This document shows positions 48,126 to 57,063 of a stretch of 64,000 nt of DNA, piece by piece; position 1 is the stretch's first letter; the number at the start of each line of letters is the position of its first letter. Location: the NCBI GenBank assembly GCA_021108035.1, contig JAIORQ010000024.1, positions 27,299 through 91,298 of the forward strand, in the 5' to 3' direction. A model generated the notes under the pieces. The model made no database searches. It saw only the letters and a program-made list of their open reading frames with translations, and had not been told where the DNA came from. A program made the translations under genes and the position numbers. Source of the DNA: Bacteroidales bacterium (GTDB taxonomy: Bacteria > Bacteroidota > Bacteroidia > Bacteroidales > JAADGE01).

Positions 48126-51089
48126 ATGGATGTTTACCAAAATAAATTGATAAAATTTTCTGAAACTCCTTTTGATAATCTGATGCAAAAGAGAATACAC
48201 CAAGTATTAATAGTTTGCAGCGAATACGATTCATTTACATTAGAAGAAGACGGAAGAATTGAAGAACAAATCTTTAACGAATATGTTTCTTTAAATTTAA
48301 GATATCCGCCAAGTATTATACATGCTAACACAGCTGAAGAAGCTTTAAAAAAAATGCATAAAACATACATTGATCTGGTTATCACAATGCTCAATGTAGG
48401 AGAAAGATTTGATGCTTTTGAATTTGCAAAAGAAGTGAAAAAAAAATATCCCGGAAAACCGGTTGTTGTCTTAACACCTTTTTCAAGAGAAGTTTCTTTA
48501 ACGTTAAGTAATGAAGACTTAAGCGGAATTGATTATGTGTTCAGTTGGTTAGGAAGTGCCTATGTTTTGCTGGCAATAATTAAACTGCTGGAAGATAAAA
48601 TGAATGTTGAAAAAGATGTTGAAACCGGTGTGCAAGTTATTTTATTAGTTGAAGATTCAATCAGATATTATTCCGGTTATCTTACAAACATGTATAAAAT
48701 TCTTTTGGTTCAATCAAAAAAATTCATGAAAGAAGCCTTAAATGAACATCAGCAAATGAGACGAATGCGAGGCCGTCCTAAAATATTATTGGCAAAAAAT
48801 TATGAAGAAGCAAATAATTTATATGAAAAATATAAAAAAAATATATTAGGAGTAATTTCTGATACAAAATATCCGAAAAACGGAATCATTGATCCGGAAG
48901 CAGGTGTTAAACTTCTGAGAAAAATCAAAAAAGATAATAAGTATCTTCCTCTTTTATTGCAATCTTCCGACATTGAAAATTCAGAAAAAGCAAAAAAACT
49001 TAAAGTCGGGTTTATACATAAATATTCTGAAAATTTGGCATTAGAGTTAAAAAATTTCATGAACCAATATTTTGCTTTCGGAGCATTTGAGTTTATTGAT
49101 CCTGTAACAAAAACAGTCATAAAAAAAACAAAAAATTTACAAGAATTGCAATCACATATTCTTGACATTCCGGATAACTCATTTGAATATCATATCTCAA
49201 GGAATCATCTGTCTAAATGGTTAGTTGCCAGAGCTTTATTTCCTTTGGCAGAATTCTTTGCAGGTGTTTCAAAACAGGACTTTGCCGGAGGAGACCTGCA
49301 ACAAATGAAACAATTTGTTTATGATAATATTTCAAATTTCAGAAGATCAAGATCAAGGGGTATTATTGCAGAATATGACAGAAATTATTATGATGATTCC
49401 CTGATATTTTCACGTATAGGAAACGGCTACATGGGAGGTAAAGCAAGAGGATTAGCCTTTTTAGATTCCCTGACAAAAAAACATAAGGAATTTGAAAAAT
49501 ATCCGAATATACAAATAAAAATTCCGAGAACTGTTGTACTGAGCACTGATATCTTCGATCTTTTTATGGAAGATAATAATCTGTATCCCATTGCATTATC
49601 AAAAAAAAGTAATGAGGAAATTCTGAATAAATTTATTTCAGCAAAAATTTCCGAAAATACAAAAGAGGATTTGAAAACATTTCTGCATAATGCAAATTAT
49701 CCTGTTGCCGTAAGATCATCAAGTGTGCTTGAAGATTCACATTATCAGCCGTTTGCAGGAGTATATTCCACATATATGTTAGCAAATTCAGCTGATTTTG
49801 AAACTAATTTAAATCAATTATTAATTGCTGTAAAATCTGTATATGCATCAGTTTATTATAAAGAAACAAAAGCATATATGAAGGCAACAAAAAATTTAAT
49901 TGATGAAGAAAAAATGGGAATTGTATTACAAGAAGTTTGCGGAAATAAATATGATGACAGATTTTACCCGACCTTTTCAGGTGTAGCCAGATCCGTTAAT
50001 TTTTATCCTATTGAAGACGAAAAACCGGAAGACGGTATTGTTAACGCAGCATTAGGATTAGGAAAACATATTGTAGAAGGAAAAAGAACACTTCGGTTTT
50101 CTCCTAAACATCCCAAAAAAATATTGCAATTATCATCTCCCGAATATGCTCTGAAAGAAACACAAAAGACATTCTTTGCATTAGATTTATCAGCCGACAG
50201 TTTTACAGCATCAACTAACGACAGTATCAACTTCAAGTCATACAGAATAAAACAAGCTGCCGAAGATGAATCAATTTATGATATTTCTTCTGTTTATGAT
50301 TATCATGATAATATATTGAGAGAAGGGCGAATTTACGAAGGCAAACGTTTGATTACTTTTGCAAATGTTCTTAAATATGACTCGTTTCCGCTTGCCGAAA
50401 TAATAAGTAATGTATTAAAAGTTTGCGAAAATGCAATGAATAATCCCGTAGAAATTGAATTTGCCGTTAATTTAAATCCGCGAGACAGTGATGATAAGTA
50501 CTTTAATCTATTACAAATCAGGCCTATTGTTGAAGAAATTATTAATGAAGAAATTGATTTCAGCAACATAAAGCAACAAGATACAATCATACACTCTCAA
50601 ACGTCTCTGGGACACGGTATTATAAAAGGAATACGTGATATTATTTATGTAAAACCGGAATCTTTCGATTCGGTAAATAATCAAAAAATTGTTCCTGTTA
50701 TTGAAAAAATTAACAATGAATTTATTGAATCCGGTAAAAATTATATTCTTTCAGGTCCCGGAAGATGGGGATCAAGTGATCCGTGGTTGGGAATTCCGGT
50801 TGTTTGGTCACAAATTTCAGCAGCAAGACTTATAATTGAATCCGGACTTGAAAATTATCAAATTGAACCAAGTCAAGGAACACACTTTTTCCAAAATCTT
50901 ACATCTTTTAAAGTTGGTTTTTTCACTATTAATCCCTTTAAAAAAGACGGTTTTTGGGATTTGGACTATCTGTCAAGCTTTGATGCCGTATATGAAGATG
51001 AATTTGTAAGACACATCCGTTTTGACAATGAACTGATTATTAAAATTGACGGAAAGCAAAGTAAAGGAGTAGTTTTAAAACCCTCTTAA
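48126..51089 (+). CDS. Double receiver plus PPDK/PEP-synthase-like ATP-binding protein
   Basis: A 987-residue protein. Two receiver-like domains come first: about 25-155, lacking the phosphoacceptor Asp (LVITML where LLD is expected), and about 170-320, with VILLVEDS, the Asp in LGVISDTKYP and a lysine in GFIHK. Then follows a PEP/pyruvate-binding ATP-grasp region like pyruvate phosphate dikinase: GYMGGKARGLAFL near 445, PVAVRSSSVLEDSHYQPFAG near 540, and LLQIRPI near 800. The C-terminal part with SGPGRWGSSDPWLG is also conserved in such proteins; the phospho-histidine swivel domain is not seen. ATG 48126 is chosen because the frame upstream is the terminator hairpin. Reaction and partner are unknown. 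Confidence 0.85.
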   Translation: MDVYQNKLIKFSETPFDNLMQKRIHQVLIVCSEYDSFTLEEDGRIEEQIFNEYVSLNLRYPPSIIHANTAEEALKKMHKTYIDLVITMLNVGERFDAFEFAKEVKKKYPGKPVVVLTPFSREVSLTLSNEDLSGIDYVFSWLGSAYVLLAIIKLLEDKMNVEKDVETGVQVILLVEDSIRYYSGYLTNMYKILLVQSKKFMKEALNEHQQMRRMRGRPKILLAKNYEEANNLYEKYKKNILGVISDTKYPKNGIIDPEAGVKLLRKIKKDNKYLPLLLQSSDIENSEKAKKLKVGFIHKYSENLALELKNFMNQYFAFGAFEFIDPVTKTVIKKTKNLQELQSHILDIPDNSFEYHISRNHLSKWLVARALFPLAEFFAGVSKQDFAGGDLQQMKQFVYDNISNFRRSRSRGIIAEYDRNYYDDSLIFSRIGNGYMGGKARGLAFLDSLTKKHKEFEKYPNIQIKIPRTVVLSTDIFDLFMEDNNLYPIALSKKSNEEILNKFISAKISENTKEDLKTFLHNANYPVAVRSSSVLEDSHYQPFAGVYSTYMLANSADFETNLNQLLIAVKSVYASVYYKETKAYMKATKNLIDEEKMGIVLQEVCGNKYDDRFYPTFSGVARSVNFYPIEDEKPEDGIVNAALGLGKHIVEGKRTLRFSPKHPKKILQLSSPEYALKETQKTFFALDLSADSFTASTNDSINFKSYRIKQAAEDESIYDISSVYDYHDNILREGRIYEGKRLITFANVLKYDSFPLAEIISNVLKVCENAMNNPVEIEFAVNLNPRDSDDKYFNLLQIRPIVEEIINEEIDFSNIKQQDTIIHSQTSLGHGIIKGIRDIIYVKPESFDSVNNQKIVPVIEKINNEFIESGKNYILSGPGRWGSSDPWLGIPVVWSQISAARLIIESGLENYQIEPSQGTHFFQNLTSFKVGFFTINPFKKDGFWDLDYLSSFDAVYEDEFVRHIRFDNELIIKIDGKQSKGVVLKPS

Positions 51090-51102
51090 ATTGTAACAGT
51101 TA

Positions 51103-51122
51103 CATTGTTAAATTGTTGCATT
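51103..51122. repeat. 20-bp dispersed word, copy 2
   Basis: CATTGTTAAATTGTTGCATT matches 27203-27222 exactly. Both copies are in non-coding DNA next to further ATTGTTGC-like words. The nearby 51130-51180 stretch has no gene. Confidence 0.6.
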
Positions 51123-51189
51123 ATTAAATTGCTAAAAAACAACCGGCAGGCAGCTACGCTAAGTTAAAGTTGCTGTTTCTTAACAATCA

Positions 51190-51369
51190 CTAAATAATAT
51201 TGTTTACAAAGTTTAAACAATCCTTAATACCATCTTTTTTCAAAGACGAATATTGATATAAAATTTCATCAACTGACTCACCGGCAGCCGGAAATTCTAA
51301 AATTTTTTAAACAGTAATACTCTTACCTCTAATTGTTGGTTTTTCGTTGCAGACTTGTAAATAAATCAT
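51190..51369 (-). pseudogene. DUF433 antitoxin-like pseudogene with an internal stop
   Basis: On the minus strand a 60-codon frame starts at 51369 and reads CNEKPTIRGKSITV, then a TAA stop, then KILEFPAAGESVDEILYQYS and SSLKKDGIKDCLNFVNNII before a TAG. This is the typical DUF433 layout (NGKPxIRGxRIxV, then LxxLAxGxSxEEIL), the antitoxin-like partner of DUF5615 PIN-like toxins. A single codon breaks it. No toxin gene follows; only non-coding words lie to its left. The start region overlaps the promoter of arfB. Confidence 0.75.
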
Positions 51370-51377
51370 TACATTTG
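51347..51377 (+). promoter_or_regulatory. Promoter of arfB, possibly leaderless
   Basis: TTG (51347-51349), 20 bases and TACATTTG (51370-51377). The -7 box ends four bases before the arfB ATG, so the transcript would start at or within a base or two of the start codon. Confidence 0.6.
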
Positions 51378-51381
51378 TAAA

Positions 51382-51783
51382 ATGCCGGAAAGAACCTTTG
51401 AAAAAGAATTTGAATTCATAACATCACGCAGCAGTGGTAAGGGAGGTCAACATGTAAATAAAACCAATTCCAAAGTTGAACTGCGTTTTAATATTCCCTT
51501 ATCAGAGATTCTCAATGAAAATGAAAAGGAACTTCTTTTTAAAAACCTTTCAAACAGAATAAATAATGACGGCATTTTACAAATTGTATCGCAAAAATCC
51601 AGAAGTCAAATTAAAAATAAAAAAACTTGCATTAAAAAGTTTTATGAGCTTTTGGAAACCGGTTTGAAGATTCCGAAAGAACGAAAAAAAACAAAACGCT
51701 CATATAAATCAATCAAAAAGAGGTTGGAACGTAAAAAAAGACAATCTGAAAAAAAAGAAAGACGAAGGAAGAATTTTATTTAA
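51382..51783 (+). CDS. arfB: Alternative ribosome-rescue factor ArfB
   Basis: A 133-residue release-factor homologue without codon-recognition domains. The catalytic GGQ (21-23) sits in SRSSGKGGQHVNKTNSKVEL, and the C-terminal 45 residues are a basic tail (ERKKTKRSYKSIKKRLERKK, then RQSEKKERRRK) that enters the empty mRNA channel of stalled ribosomes. It hydrolyses peptidyl-tRNA on non-stop complexes. Length and architecture match ArfB/YaeJ. The promoter places transcription start almost at the ATG. Confidence 0.92.
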   Translation: MPERTFEKEFEFITSRSSGKGGQHVNKTNSKVELRFNIPLSEILNENEKELLFKNLSNRINNDGILQIVSQKSRSQIKNKKTCIKKFYELLETGLKIPKERKKTKRSYKSIKKRLERKKRQSEKKERRRKNFI

Positions 51784-51801
51784 TTTAAAACTCTGTTTCT
51801 T

Positions 51802-52245
51802 ATGCTAAAAAAAGCAACAAAATTATATATCCAATACATCGAAACTGACTATAAAAAAAAATTACATGTCGGGCATTTATTAGCTGAATCAGGCCAAATA
51901 TTGAGGGGAATTGATGAAGATAAACTTGATAAAAATTCTAAATTGCAAAGACAATATTTAATAAAAAAGGTTGCAGAAGACTTATTGTCGCAAACCAGAG
52001 ATATGGCTTATACTAAACAATATGATTGTTCGCCTTTAATAAAAGATTATACTTATTTGGCTTTTTATTTGGCATTTGAATATTACGGACCTAAAGCGAA
52101 CAGATTACTTCTGCCTTTTTTAAGAGATGTTATTAATTATGAAAAATATAAAAGTGATAAAACTAAATTAGAATCCTTAAAAAAAATGTTTTATGATTCC
52201 ATTATAAAAGAGAAGGAGTGTATCAAAATATTTGAACAAATATAA
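51802..52245 (+). CDS. Hypothetical protein downstream of arfB
   Basis: A 147-residue, mostly helical, basic protein with no signal peptide and no recognised family (YIQYIETDYKKKLHVGHLLA, YLAFYLAFEYYGPKANRLL). It begins 18 bases after arfB on the same strand and is probably co-transcribed, so a link to translation or RNA is possible but not shown. Confidence 0.65.
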   Translation: MLKKATKLYIQYIETDYKKKLHVGHLLAESGQILRGIDEDKLDKNSKLQRQYLIKKVAEDLLSQTRDMAYTKQYDCSPLIKDYTYLAFYLAFEYYGPKANRLLLPFLRDVINYEKYKSDKTKLESLKKMFYDSIIKEKECIKIFEQI

Positions 52246-52304
52246 AAAAGACATAATGTTAATAGTTTTTAAACTATTTCATCCTGATCTGTTCTTTACA
52301 CTTA

Positions 52305-53021
52305 TTACACAACTAATTCATTTCCTTTCAAATAAGGAATTACATCCGTCAAATCTTCAGTAAGGCAATATCTGAAATCTTTTTCAAGCTTTTTACTTTT
52401 TGAATTTAACCGAGGGGAGTTTGCCATAACAAAATCGTAATACGAATCACCTGCACTCAAAAATAAGTTATAAACTAAATTTGCTGCTTCCAAAACTTCA
52501 AACTTATCTTTCTTAATAAGTAAATCAACTATTCTGCCGGCTAATAAACTGTCTTCAATATTAACTGAATTCTTCCAACCGGAACATAAAATAAGAATAT
52601 CTTTCTTTTGTTTATTTAAAAAATCTGTTAATGCTGAAATATTTATGAAAGAACCTATAATTAATTCAATATTTTTATTTTTTCCGTTCTTCACAAGATT
52701 AACTGCTTGAGTTCCGTTGGTTGTGGTAAATGCAAGCTTCTTACCTTTAATATTTTCTTCCGTAAAATTGAAAGGAGAATTACCGTAATCAAAATCCTTT
52801 AACTTCTCCCCTTCCCTTTCACCTGCAATAATATAACCCCTGTTTCTGTAATCTTTTGCAAGATCTTTATCACTAACAGGAATTATCAATTCTACATCAT
52901 TCATAAATGCTGTACAAATCGTTGCACTTGCTCGTATTGCATCCAACATCACTACAATGGTATTATCTTCAGAATAATATTTGTATAACGCCGGAGATAA
53001 GCAAACGTTTATTTTTTTCAT
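52305..53021 (-). CDS. comB: ComB family 2-phosphosulfolactate phosphatase
   Basis: A 238-residue Mg-dependent phosphatase of the ComB family. Marks are VVMLDAIRASATICTAF, AGEREGEKLKDFDYGNSP, LAFTTTNGTQAV and LILCSGWKNSVNIEDSLLAG. In methanogens ComB acts in coenzyme M synthesis; bacterial members occur without that pathway and their substrate is uncertain, so the name gives the family only. ATG 53021 is preferred to an in-frame TTG at 53033. The gene is convergent with the arfB unit. Confidence 0.88.
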   Translation of the reverse strand: MKKINVCLSPALYKYYSEDNTIVVMLDAIRASATICTAFMNDVELIIPVSDKDLAKDYRNRGYIIAGEREGEKLKDFDYGNSPFNFTEENIKGKKLAFTTTNGTQAVNLVKNGKNKNIELIIGSFINISALTDFLNKQKKDILILCSGWKNSVNIEDSLLAGRIVDLLIKKDKFEVLEAANLVYNLFLSAGDSYYDFVMANSPRLNSKSKKLEKDFRYCLTEDLTDVIPYLKGNELVV

Positions 53022-53066
53022 AAAATTGCTCAATAAATATATAATGCAAGCTCTAATAATTATTTT

Positions 53067-53336
53067 TTAGAATAAATCGGAGTGAGTACCTGTACGTACT
53101 AACCTTATTTCATTACCTTTTTTGAGCCAAATTATTAACCAATCAGGCTCAATGTGTGCTTCGTAGTGTCCTTTGTAGTTTCCTTTTAATATGTGGGTCA
53201 TGTATCTGTCAACCGGTAATGTTCCGGTTTTTTGTAATAATTTATAAACAGCAGCTAATTTTTTAAGGTTAAGATTTCTTTTTACAATTCGTTTATAATC
53301 TTTTTTAAACCTGCCGGTATATATTATCTTGAACAT
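53067..53336 (-). CDS. YafQ-family ribonuclease toxin
   Basis: An 89-residue RelE-superfamily toxin of the YafQ type: TGRFKKDYKRIVKRNLNLKK, then HILKGNYKGHYEAHIEPDWL with the active-site histidines and the final IRLVRTGTHSDLF, where the C-terminal His-x-x-Leu-Phe is catalytic. It cuts mRNA on the ribosome. It starts one base after the antitoxin stop. The frame is complete with all key residues. Confidence 0.9.
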   Translation of the reverse strand: MFKIIYTGRFKKDYKRIVKRNLNLKKLAAVYKLLQKTGTLPVDRYMTHILKGNYKGHYEAHIEPDWLIIWLKKGNEIRLVRTGTHSDLF

Positions 53337-53337
53337 T

Positions 53338-53541
53338 CTATGAGTTCAATTTTTCGAAAAAATCTTCAACGTTTTCAGTTTCTGTTAAACCAATACCCTT
53401 TTCTGCTTGCTTCATTGCTTTTTTTGTGGTTATATTCGGTTTTTTTTCTTTTTCTTCCACTTTTGCCCAAGATTGAGTTTTAAGGAATTCTAAAAAATCC
53501 CTTGCTACTTTTATTTTATCATTAATAATTACAATTGCCAT
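53338..53541 (-). CDS. Antitoxin of the YafQ-family toxin
   Basis: A 67-residue protein starting MAIVIINDKIKVARDFLEFL; the N-terminal part could form a DNA-binding segment, the charged C-terminus (KKAMKQAEKGIGLTETE) would cover the toxin. The frame is open to 53643, but the promoter at 53565-53594 places transcription start near 53558, which rules out the earlier ATG codons. Spacing of one base to the toxin supports the pairing. The exact antitoxin family is not recognised. Confidence 0.75.
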   Translation of the reverse strand: MAIVIINDKIKVARDFLEFLKTQSWAKVEEKEKKPNITTKKAMKQAEKGIGLTETENVEDFFEKLNS

Positions 53542-53564
53542 AATATTTGAATTTTGTATCATTG

Positions 53565-53594
53565 CAAAGATACGACAAAAAATAAAACTCGCAA
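53565..53594 (-). promoter_or_regulatory. Promoter of the YafQ toxin-antitoxin operon
   Basis: Minus strand: TTG (53592-53594), 19 bases, TATCTTTG (53565-53572), an exact consensus. It lies about 25 bases before the antitoxin ATG at 53541. Confidence 0.75.
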
Positions 53595-53635
53595 AACAGT
53601 AGATTCTATCAATAAAATGTTCAAGTTGTATATAT

Positions 53636-54142
53636 CTACTCATAAAAAAACCAAACAGATTGTGCTCGCATCACTTGTTCAATAACATCTCTTACACATC
53701 CTTTTCCGCCGTCTTTATCTGAAATATAGTGTGCAACTTTCTGAATTTCTTCAACTGCATCTGCCGGACAAGTTGCCAAACCTGATGCTTTCATGGGTTC
53801 ATAATCAGGAATATCATCGCCCATATATAAAATTTGTTCCGGTTTTAATCCGTACTTCATATAAAAGTCTTCAAAATCATCAATTTTACTTGGCGATTTT
53901 AAATAAATATCAGTTACACCTAATCCCTGAAAACGACTCTTAACAGATTCGGAATTACCTCCGGTAATAATAGCTACAATAAATCCTTTATCAACAGCTG
54001 TTTTAACCGCAAACCCATCTTTCACATTCATGTATCTCATCAAATCACCGTTTGTGTGCAATATAACATTATCCGAAAAAACACCGTCAACATCAAACAC
54101 AAATGCTTTTATATCTTTTAATCTTTCTTTGAAATTGTCCAT
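53636..54142 (-). CDS. kdsC: KdsC-like KDO-8-phosphate phosphatase
   Basis: A 168-residue HAD phosphatase without cap domain: catalytic Asp17 and Asp19 in FVFDVDGVFSD, IITGGNSESVKSRF, and GDDIPDYEPM. It dephosphorylates KDO-8-phosphate in the synthesis of lipopolysaccharide inner core; the fold forms tetramers. It follows the DUF2520 gene by three bases, a pairing common in Bacteroidota. Small-molecule specificity is family inference. Confidence 0.9.
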   Translation of the reverse strand: MDNFKERLKDIKAFVFDVDGVFSDNVILHTNGDLMRYMNVKDGFAVKTAVDKGFIVAIITGGNSESVKSRFQGLGVTDIYLKSPSKIDDFEDFYMKYGLKPEQILYMGDDIPDYEPMKASGLATCPADAVEEIQKVAHYISDKDGGKGCVRDVIEQVMRAQSVWFFYE

Positions 54143-54145
54143 TAT

Positions 54146-54919
54146 TTATTTATTATTTGAAATATTCTTACTTACAAAATTATATATTTTTTGCAGATCT
54201 TCATACTTGTTTAAAAGTTCTGAATGTTTATCTATAACTTTTTGATCATTTCTTACAGCAGGTCCTGTTTGAACTTTTCCGGGACTGTTATTTTTTATCT
54301 TTTCAACAGTCTCTTTAATCAGAGGTAATAAAATATCAAAATCAATTTGTTTTTCTTTCAAAATATTTTCTGCAATTGCAAACATTCGATTTGAAAAATT
54401 ATTGGCAAAAACTGCCGCCAGATGGATGTATTTGCGTTGTTCACTATTAATTTTACGAACGTCTTCACTTATTTGAAATGCATATTTTGATAACTTATCA
54501 TAATTAAACCCTGTATTTGCTTCCAAGCATAACGGAATAGTTTTAAAATCAATCAATTTATATTTTGAAAATGTTTGCAAAGGATAAAACACTCCGTAAT
54601 TTCCTGACAAGCTTTTCAAAATATCCACAGGAACACTTCCTGCTGTGTGAATAACCAAATTATTATCAATCTTTTCTTTCAAAACAGGATTCTCCGACAG
54701 TTCAGATAATGCATCATCCGTTACTGAAATTATGTATAAACTTGAATTATAAGGTAGATTTTCCGGATCAAACGAACAATCTGCTTGTAACTTCTCTGCT
54801 AATTGTTTTGCAGATCTTTCCGTTCTGCCGTGTATATGAATATTTTCATTGGTCTTCTTTTTGAAAACAGAAGCCAAATTTGTTGCAACATTCCCCGTTC
54901 CGATAAAAACAATTGACAT
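54146..54919 (-). CDS. Rossmann-fold DUF2520 protein
   Basis: A 257-residue protein with an N-terminal NAD(P)-binding fold (MSIVFIGTGNVATNLASVFK, glycine-rich loop GTGNVA) and a helical C-terminal DUF2520 domain (LAAVFANNFSNRMFAIAENI, LLPLIKETVEKI), giving a ketopantoate-reductase or ProC-like layout. It may act as an oxidoreductase, but no substrate is known. First gene of an operon with kdsC; divergent from the T9SS gene. Confidence 0.85.
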   Translation of the reverse strand: MSIVFIGTGNVATNLASVFKKKTNENIHIHGRTERSAKQLAEKLQADCSFDPENLPYNSSLYIISVTDDALSELSENPVLKEKIDNNLVIHTAGSVPVDILKSLSGNYGVFYPLQTFSKYKLIDFKTIPLCLEANTGFNYDKLSKYAFQISEDVRKINSEQRKYIHLAAVFANNFSNRMFAIAENILKEKQIDFDILLPLIKETVEKIKNNSPGKVQTGPAVRNDQKVIDKHSELLNKYEDLQKIYNFVSKNISNNK

Positions 54920-54973
54920 AAACTTGATTTTTATATAAGATTGTCGTATATTATAAAGTTCAAAAATAATAAA

Positions 54974-55633
54974 ATGAAAACATTTATATTAACAATATGT
55001 ATTTTACTTTCGGCAATAAATATTTATTCCCAAGAAATCATTTATGCAGAAGTATCCGGAGATACTGCAACAATTCATCATGACAATGTTGAAAGGAATT
55101 GTTGTGCCTTATACAGACAGGATTACGACATTGAGGATTCATATACAATAAACATTTTTGAAGTTGACACCGGAGATGTTTGTTATTGTATGTGTTTTTT
55201 TAATTTGAGTTTAACAATTAACAGATTGCCTGCCGGAAATTACACAGTAAATGTTTATCATGTCGAACTTCCTTCTATGGGAGAAGATACAATTTATTGC
55301 GGTAATACAACATTTGAAATTATTAACGGTTTGTTAAACCCTTTAAAACTTTCTGACTATCAAAGTGAGTGCTTTAATTTAACAGATATTGAAAAGGATA
55401 AAAATGAAGTCATTAATATTTATCCTAATCCTTTTTCTGAATATTTTAAAATAAATATCAGAAAATTCCAAAGTGCAAAAATCACAATTTACGACATTTT
55501 AGGGAAAGAGGTCATTAATACTGTAATTCCCGATGATTGTACAATTCATACAAAAGGTTTAAAACAGGGCATATATCTGTATAAAGTAATATCAGGGAAT
55601 AATGTTTTTTTCGGAAAGCTTATAAAATATTAA
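54974..55633 (+). CDS. T9SS type A sorting-domain protein, cysteine-rich
   Basis: A 219-residue secreted protein. The signal peptide MKTFILTICILLSAINIYS starts at ATG 54974 (the longer frame from 54941 lacks one). A beta-rich middle has a cluster of cysteines (RNCCALYRQD, VCYCMCFF), perhaps a metal site or disulfides. The last 75 residues are a T9SS sorting domain: INIYPNPFSEYFKINI, ITIYDILGKEV, LKQGIYLYKVISG. It should be exported through the T9SS to the surface. The function of the middle part is unknown. Confidence 0.85.
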   Translation: MKTFILTICILLSAINIYSQEIIYAEVSGDTATIHHDNVERNCCALYRQDYDIEDSYTINIFEVDTGDVCYCMCFFNLSLTINRLPAGNYTVNVYHVELPSMGEDTIYCGNTTFEIINGLLNPLKLSDYQSECFNLTDIEKDKNEVINIYPNPFSEYFKINIRKFQSAKITIYDILGKEVINTVIPDDCTIHTKGLKQGIYLYKVISGNNVFFGKLIKY

Positions 55634-55639
55634 GGTTTT

Positions 55640-55849
55640 TCATGCATAAATTAATTTGCCTTTTGGTTTAGGTATTGTTCGGTTAAGCATTTTTGCTGTT
55701 TCAATCCATTCAGAAATAACAACTTGTACATTTTTTGCAGCTTCAATATATGTAGTTCCGTCTGCCATACAACCGGATAATTCAGGAACTTCTGCTATAA
55801 ACGTTTTATCGTCTTTGCTCTAATAAATAATTATTTCGTATTTACCCAT
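55640..55849 (-). pseudogene. HicB antitoxin pseudogene with an internal amber stop
   Basis: On the minus strand a 70-codon frame from 55849 reads MGKYEIIIY, a TAG, then SKDDKTFIAEVPELSGCMAD, GTTYIEAAKNVQVVISEWIE and TAKMLNRTIPKPKG. It is a full-length HicB antitoxin in which codon 10, normally a tryptophan, is TAG; one base change explains it. No hicA gene is adjacent. The rest of the 55634-56025 gap contains the etfA terminator. Confidence 0.85.
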
Positions 55850-55971
55850 CAAAACATTTTATACAAATCTAATGAACTTTGATTAAAAAAGTGAATTATT
55901 TCAAAGGAAACTAATAAATTGTTAATTTAAATTTACTTAATGCAAAATGAATTTCGACCCAAAGTTTAAAC

Positions 55972-56004
55972 AAAAACATCCGACATTAAATTTGTCGGAT
56001 GTTT
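55972..56004 (-). terminator. Terminator of the etfBA operon
   Basis: Minus strand: AAACATCCGACA and TGTCGGATGTTT form a 12-bp stem with a 7-base loop, followed by TTG and T residues, about 20 bases after the etfA stop. Confidence 0.8.
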
Positions 56005-56025
56005 AATATATAAAGTTTTTAATTT

Positions 56026-57000
56026 TTAACTTTCATCAATAAACTTTTTAAATGCTTCGTTTAATTTTGGAACAACTTCAAATGCATCTCCTACAACGCC
56101 GTAATCTGCTGATTCAAAGAAAGGTGCATCTGCATCTGTGTTAATACAAACCATTACTTTTGAGCTGTTTACACCGGCAAGATGTTGTATTGCTCCCGAA
56201 ATTCCTATTGCAATATATAAATTAGGTGCAACCACTTTTCCTGTTTGCCCCACATGCTCATCATGAGGTCTCCAATCAAGATCAGTAACAGGACGCGAAC
56301 AACTTGTTCCGGCACCGAGAATTTCAGCCATTTCTTCTATCATGCCCCAATTTTCAGGCCCTTTTAAGCCTCTTCCTGCTGATACCAGAATGTCTGCATC
56401 AGTTACGGATAATTTACCGGTACTTTTTATTACCTCAACAGGTTTAACTGCATATGCTCCTTCCGGAATTTCTGCTGTAAAATCTTCAATCTCAATATCA
56501 CCACCTGTTTCAACAATTTTATATGAATTTTGTGACAAAGTAAGCACTTTAACATCAGCATTTAAGATAACATCAGCAAATGCTTTCCCTGAATATGCTC
56601 TCTTTTTAACCGTAAACGGTGAAGTTGATGAAGGAACATCTACTGCGCCTGCAGCAAGTCCTGCATTCATTTTTACTGTTAATCTCGGAGCAACAGCTCT
56701 TCCCGAAGGATTATTTCCGAAGATAATAACATCTGCATTATTATTACTTGCAACTTGCTCAATAACTGCGGTATAAGCCTGTGCTGAAAAATCTTTTAAT
56801 TCACCGTTTTTAACAACAAATACTTTTTTTGCTCCGTAATTACCGAGTTCTTTAAGAATTGATTCATCAATATCGCCGGTAGTAACAGCAATTGCCTCTG
56901 TTCCAAGTTTGTTTGCAATTTCAGTTCCGTATGAAACTAATTCATATGTTGCTTTTTTAAATTTTCCGTCAAAATTTTCTGTATATATTAAAACTGCCAT
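56026..57000 (-). CDS. etfA: Electron transfer flavoprotein alpha subunit
   Basis: A 324-residue FixB/EtfA. The N-terminal half has the adenine-nucleotide-hydrolase-like fold; the C-terminal half binds [18 protein letters not shown], then [40 protein letters not shown]. With EtfB it carries electrons from acyl-CoA dehydrogenases or takes part in electron bifurcation. It follows etfB after a 63-base gap. No ETF dehydrogenase or quinone oxidoreductase is in view. Confidence 0.96.
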   Translation of the reverse strand: MAVLIYTENFDGKFKKATYELVSYGTEIANKLGTEAIAVTTGDIDESILKELGNYGAKKVFVVKNGELKDFSAQAYTAVIEQVASNNNADVIIFGNNPSGRAVAPRLTVKMNAGLAAGAVDVPSSTSPFTVKKRAYSGKAFADVILNADVKVLTLSQNSYKIVETGGDIEIEDFTAEIPEGAYAVKPVEVIKSTGKLSVTDADILVSAGRGLKGPENWGMIEEMAEILGAGTSCSRPVTDLDWRPHDEHVGQTGKVVAPNLYIAIGISGAIQHLAGVNSSKVMVCINTDADAPFFESADYGVVGDAFEVVPKLNEAFKKFIDES

Positions 57001-57007
57001 TTTTTTT

Positions 57008-57036
57008 GAAATTAGAAATTAGAAATTAGAAATTAG
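57008..57036. repeat. Heptamer tandem repeat between etfB and etfA
   Basis: GAAATTA occurs four times in a row in the etfB-etfA spacer. Same type of short-word repeat as at 10627 and 15545, with a different word. Confidence 0.75.
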
Positions 57037-57063
57037 ATTTTTGAAAACCCAAATTTCTTTTTT

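Noticed and set aside
53542..53643. N-terminal extension of the YafQ antitoxin
   Set aside because: It lies upstream of the predicted transcription start and contains the promoter.
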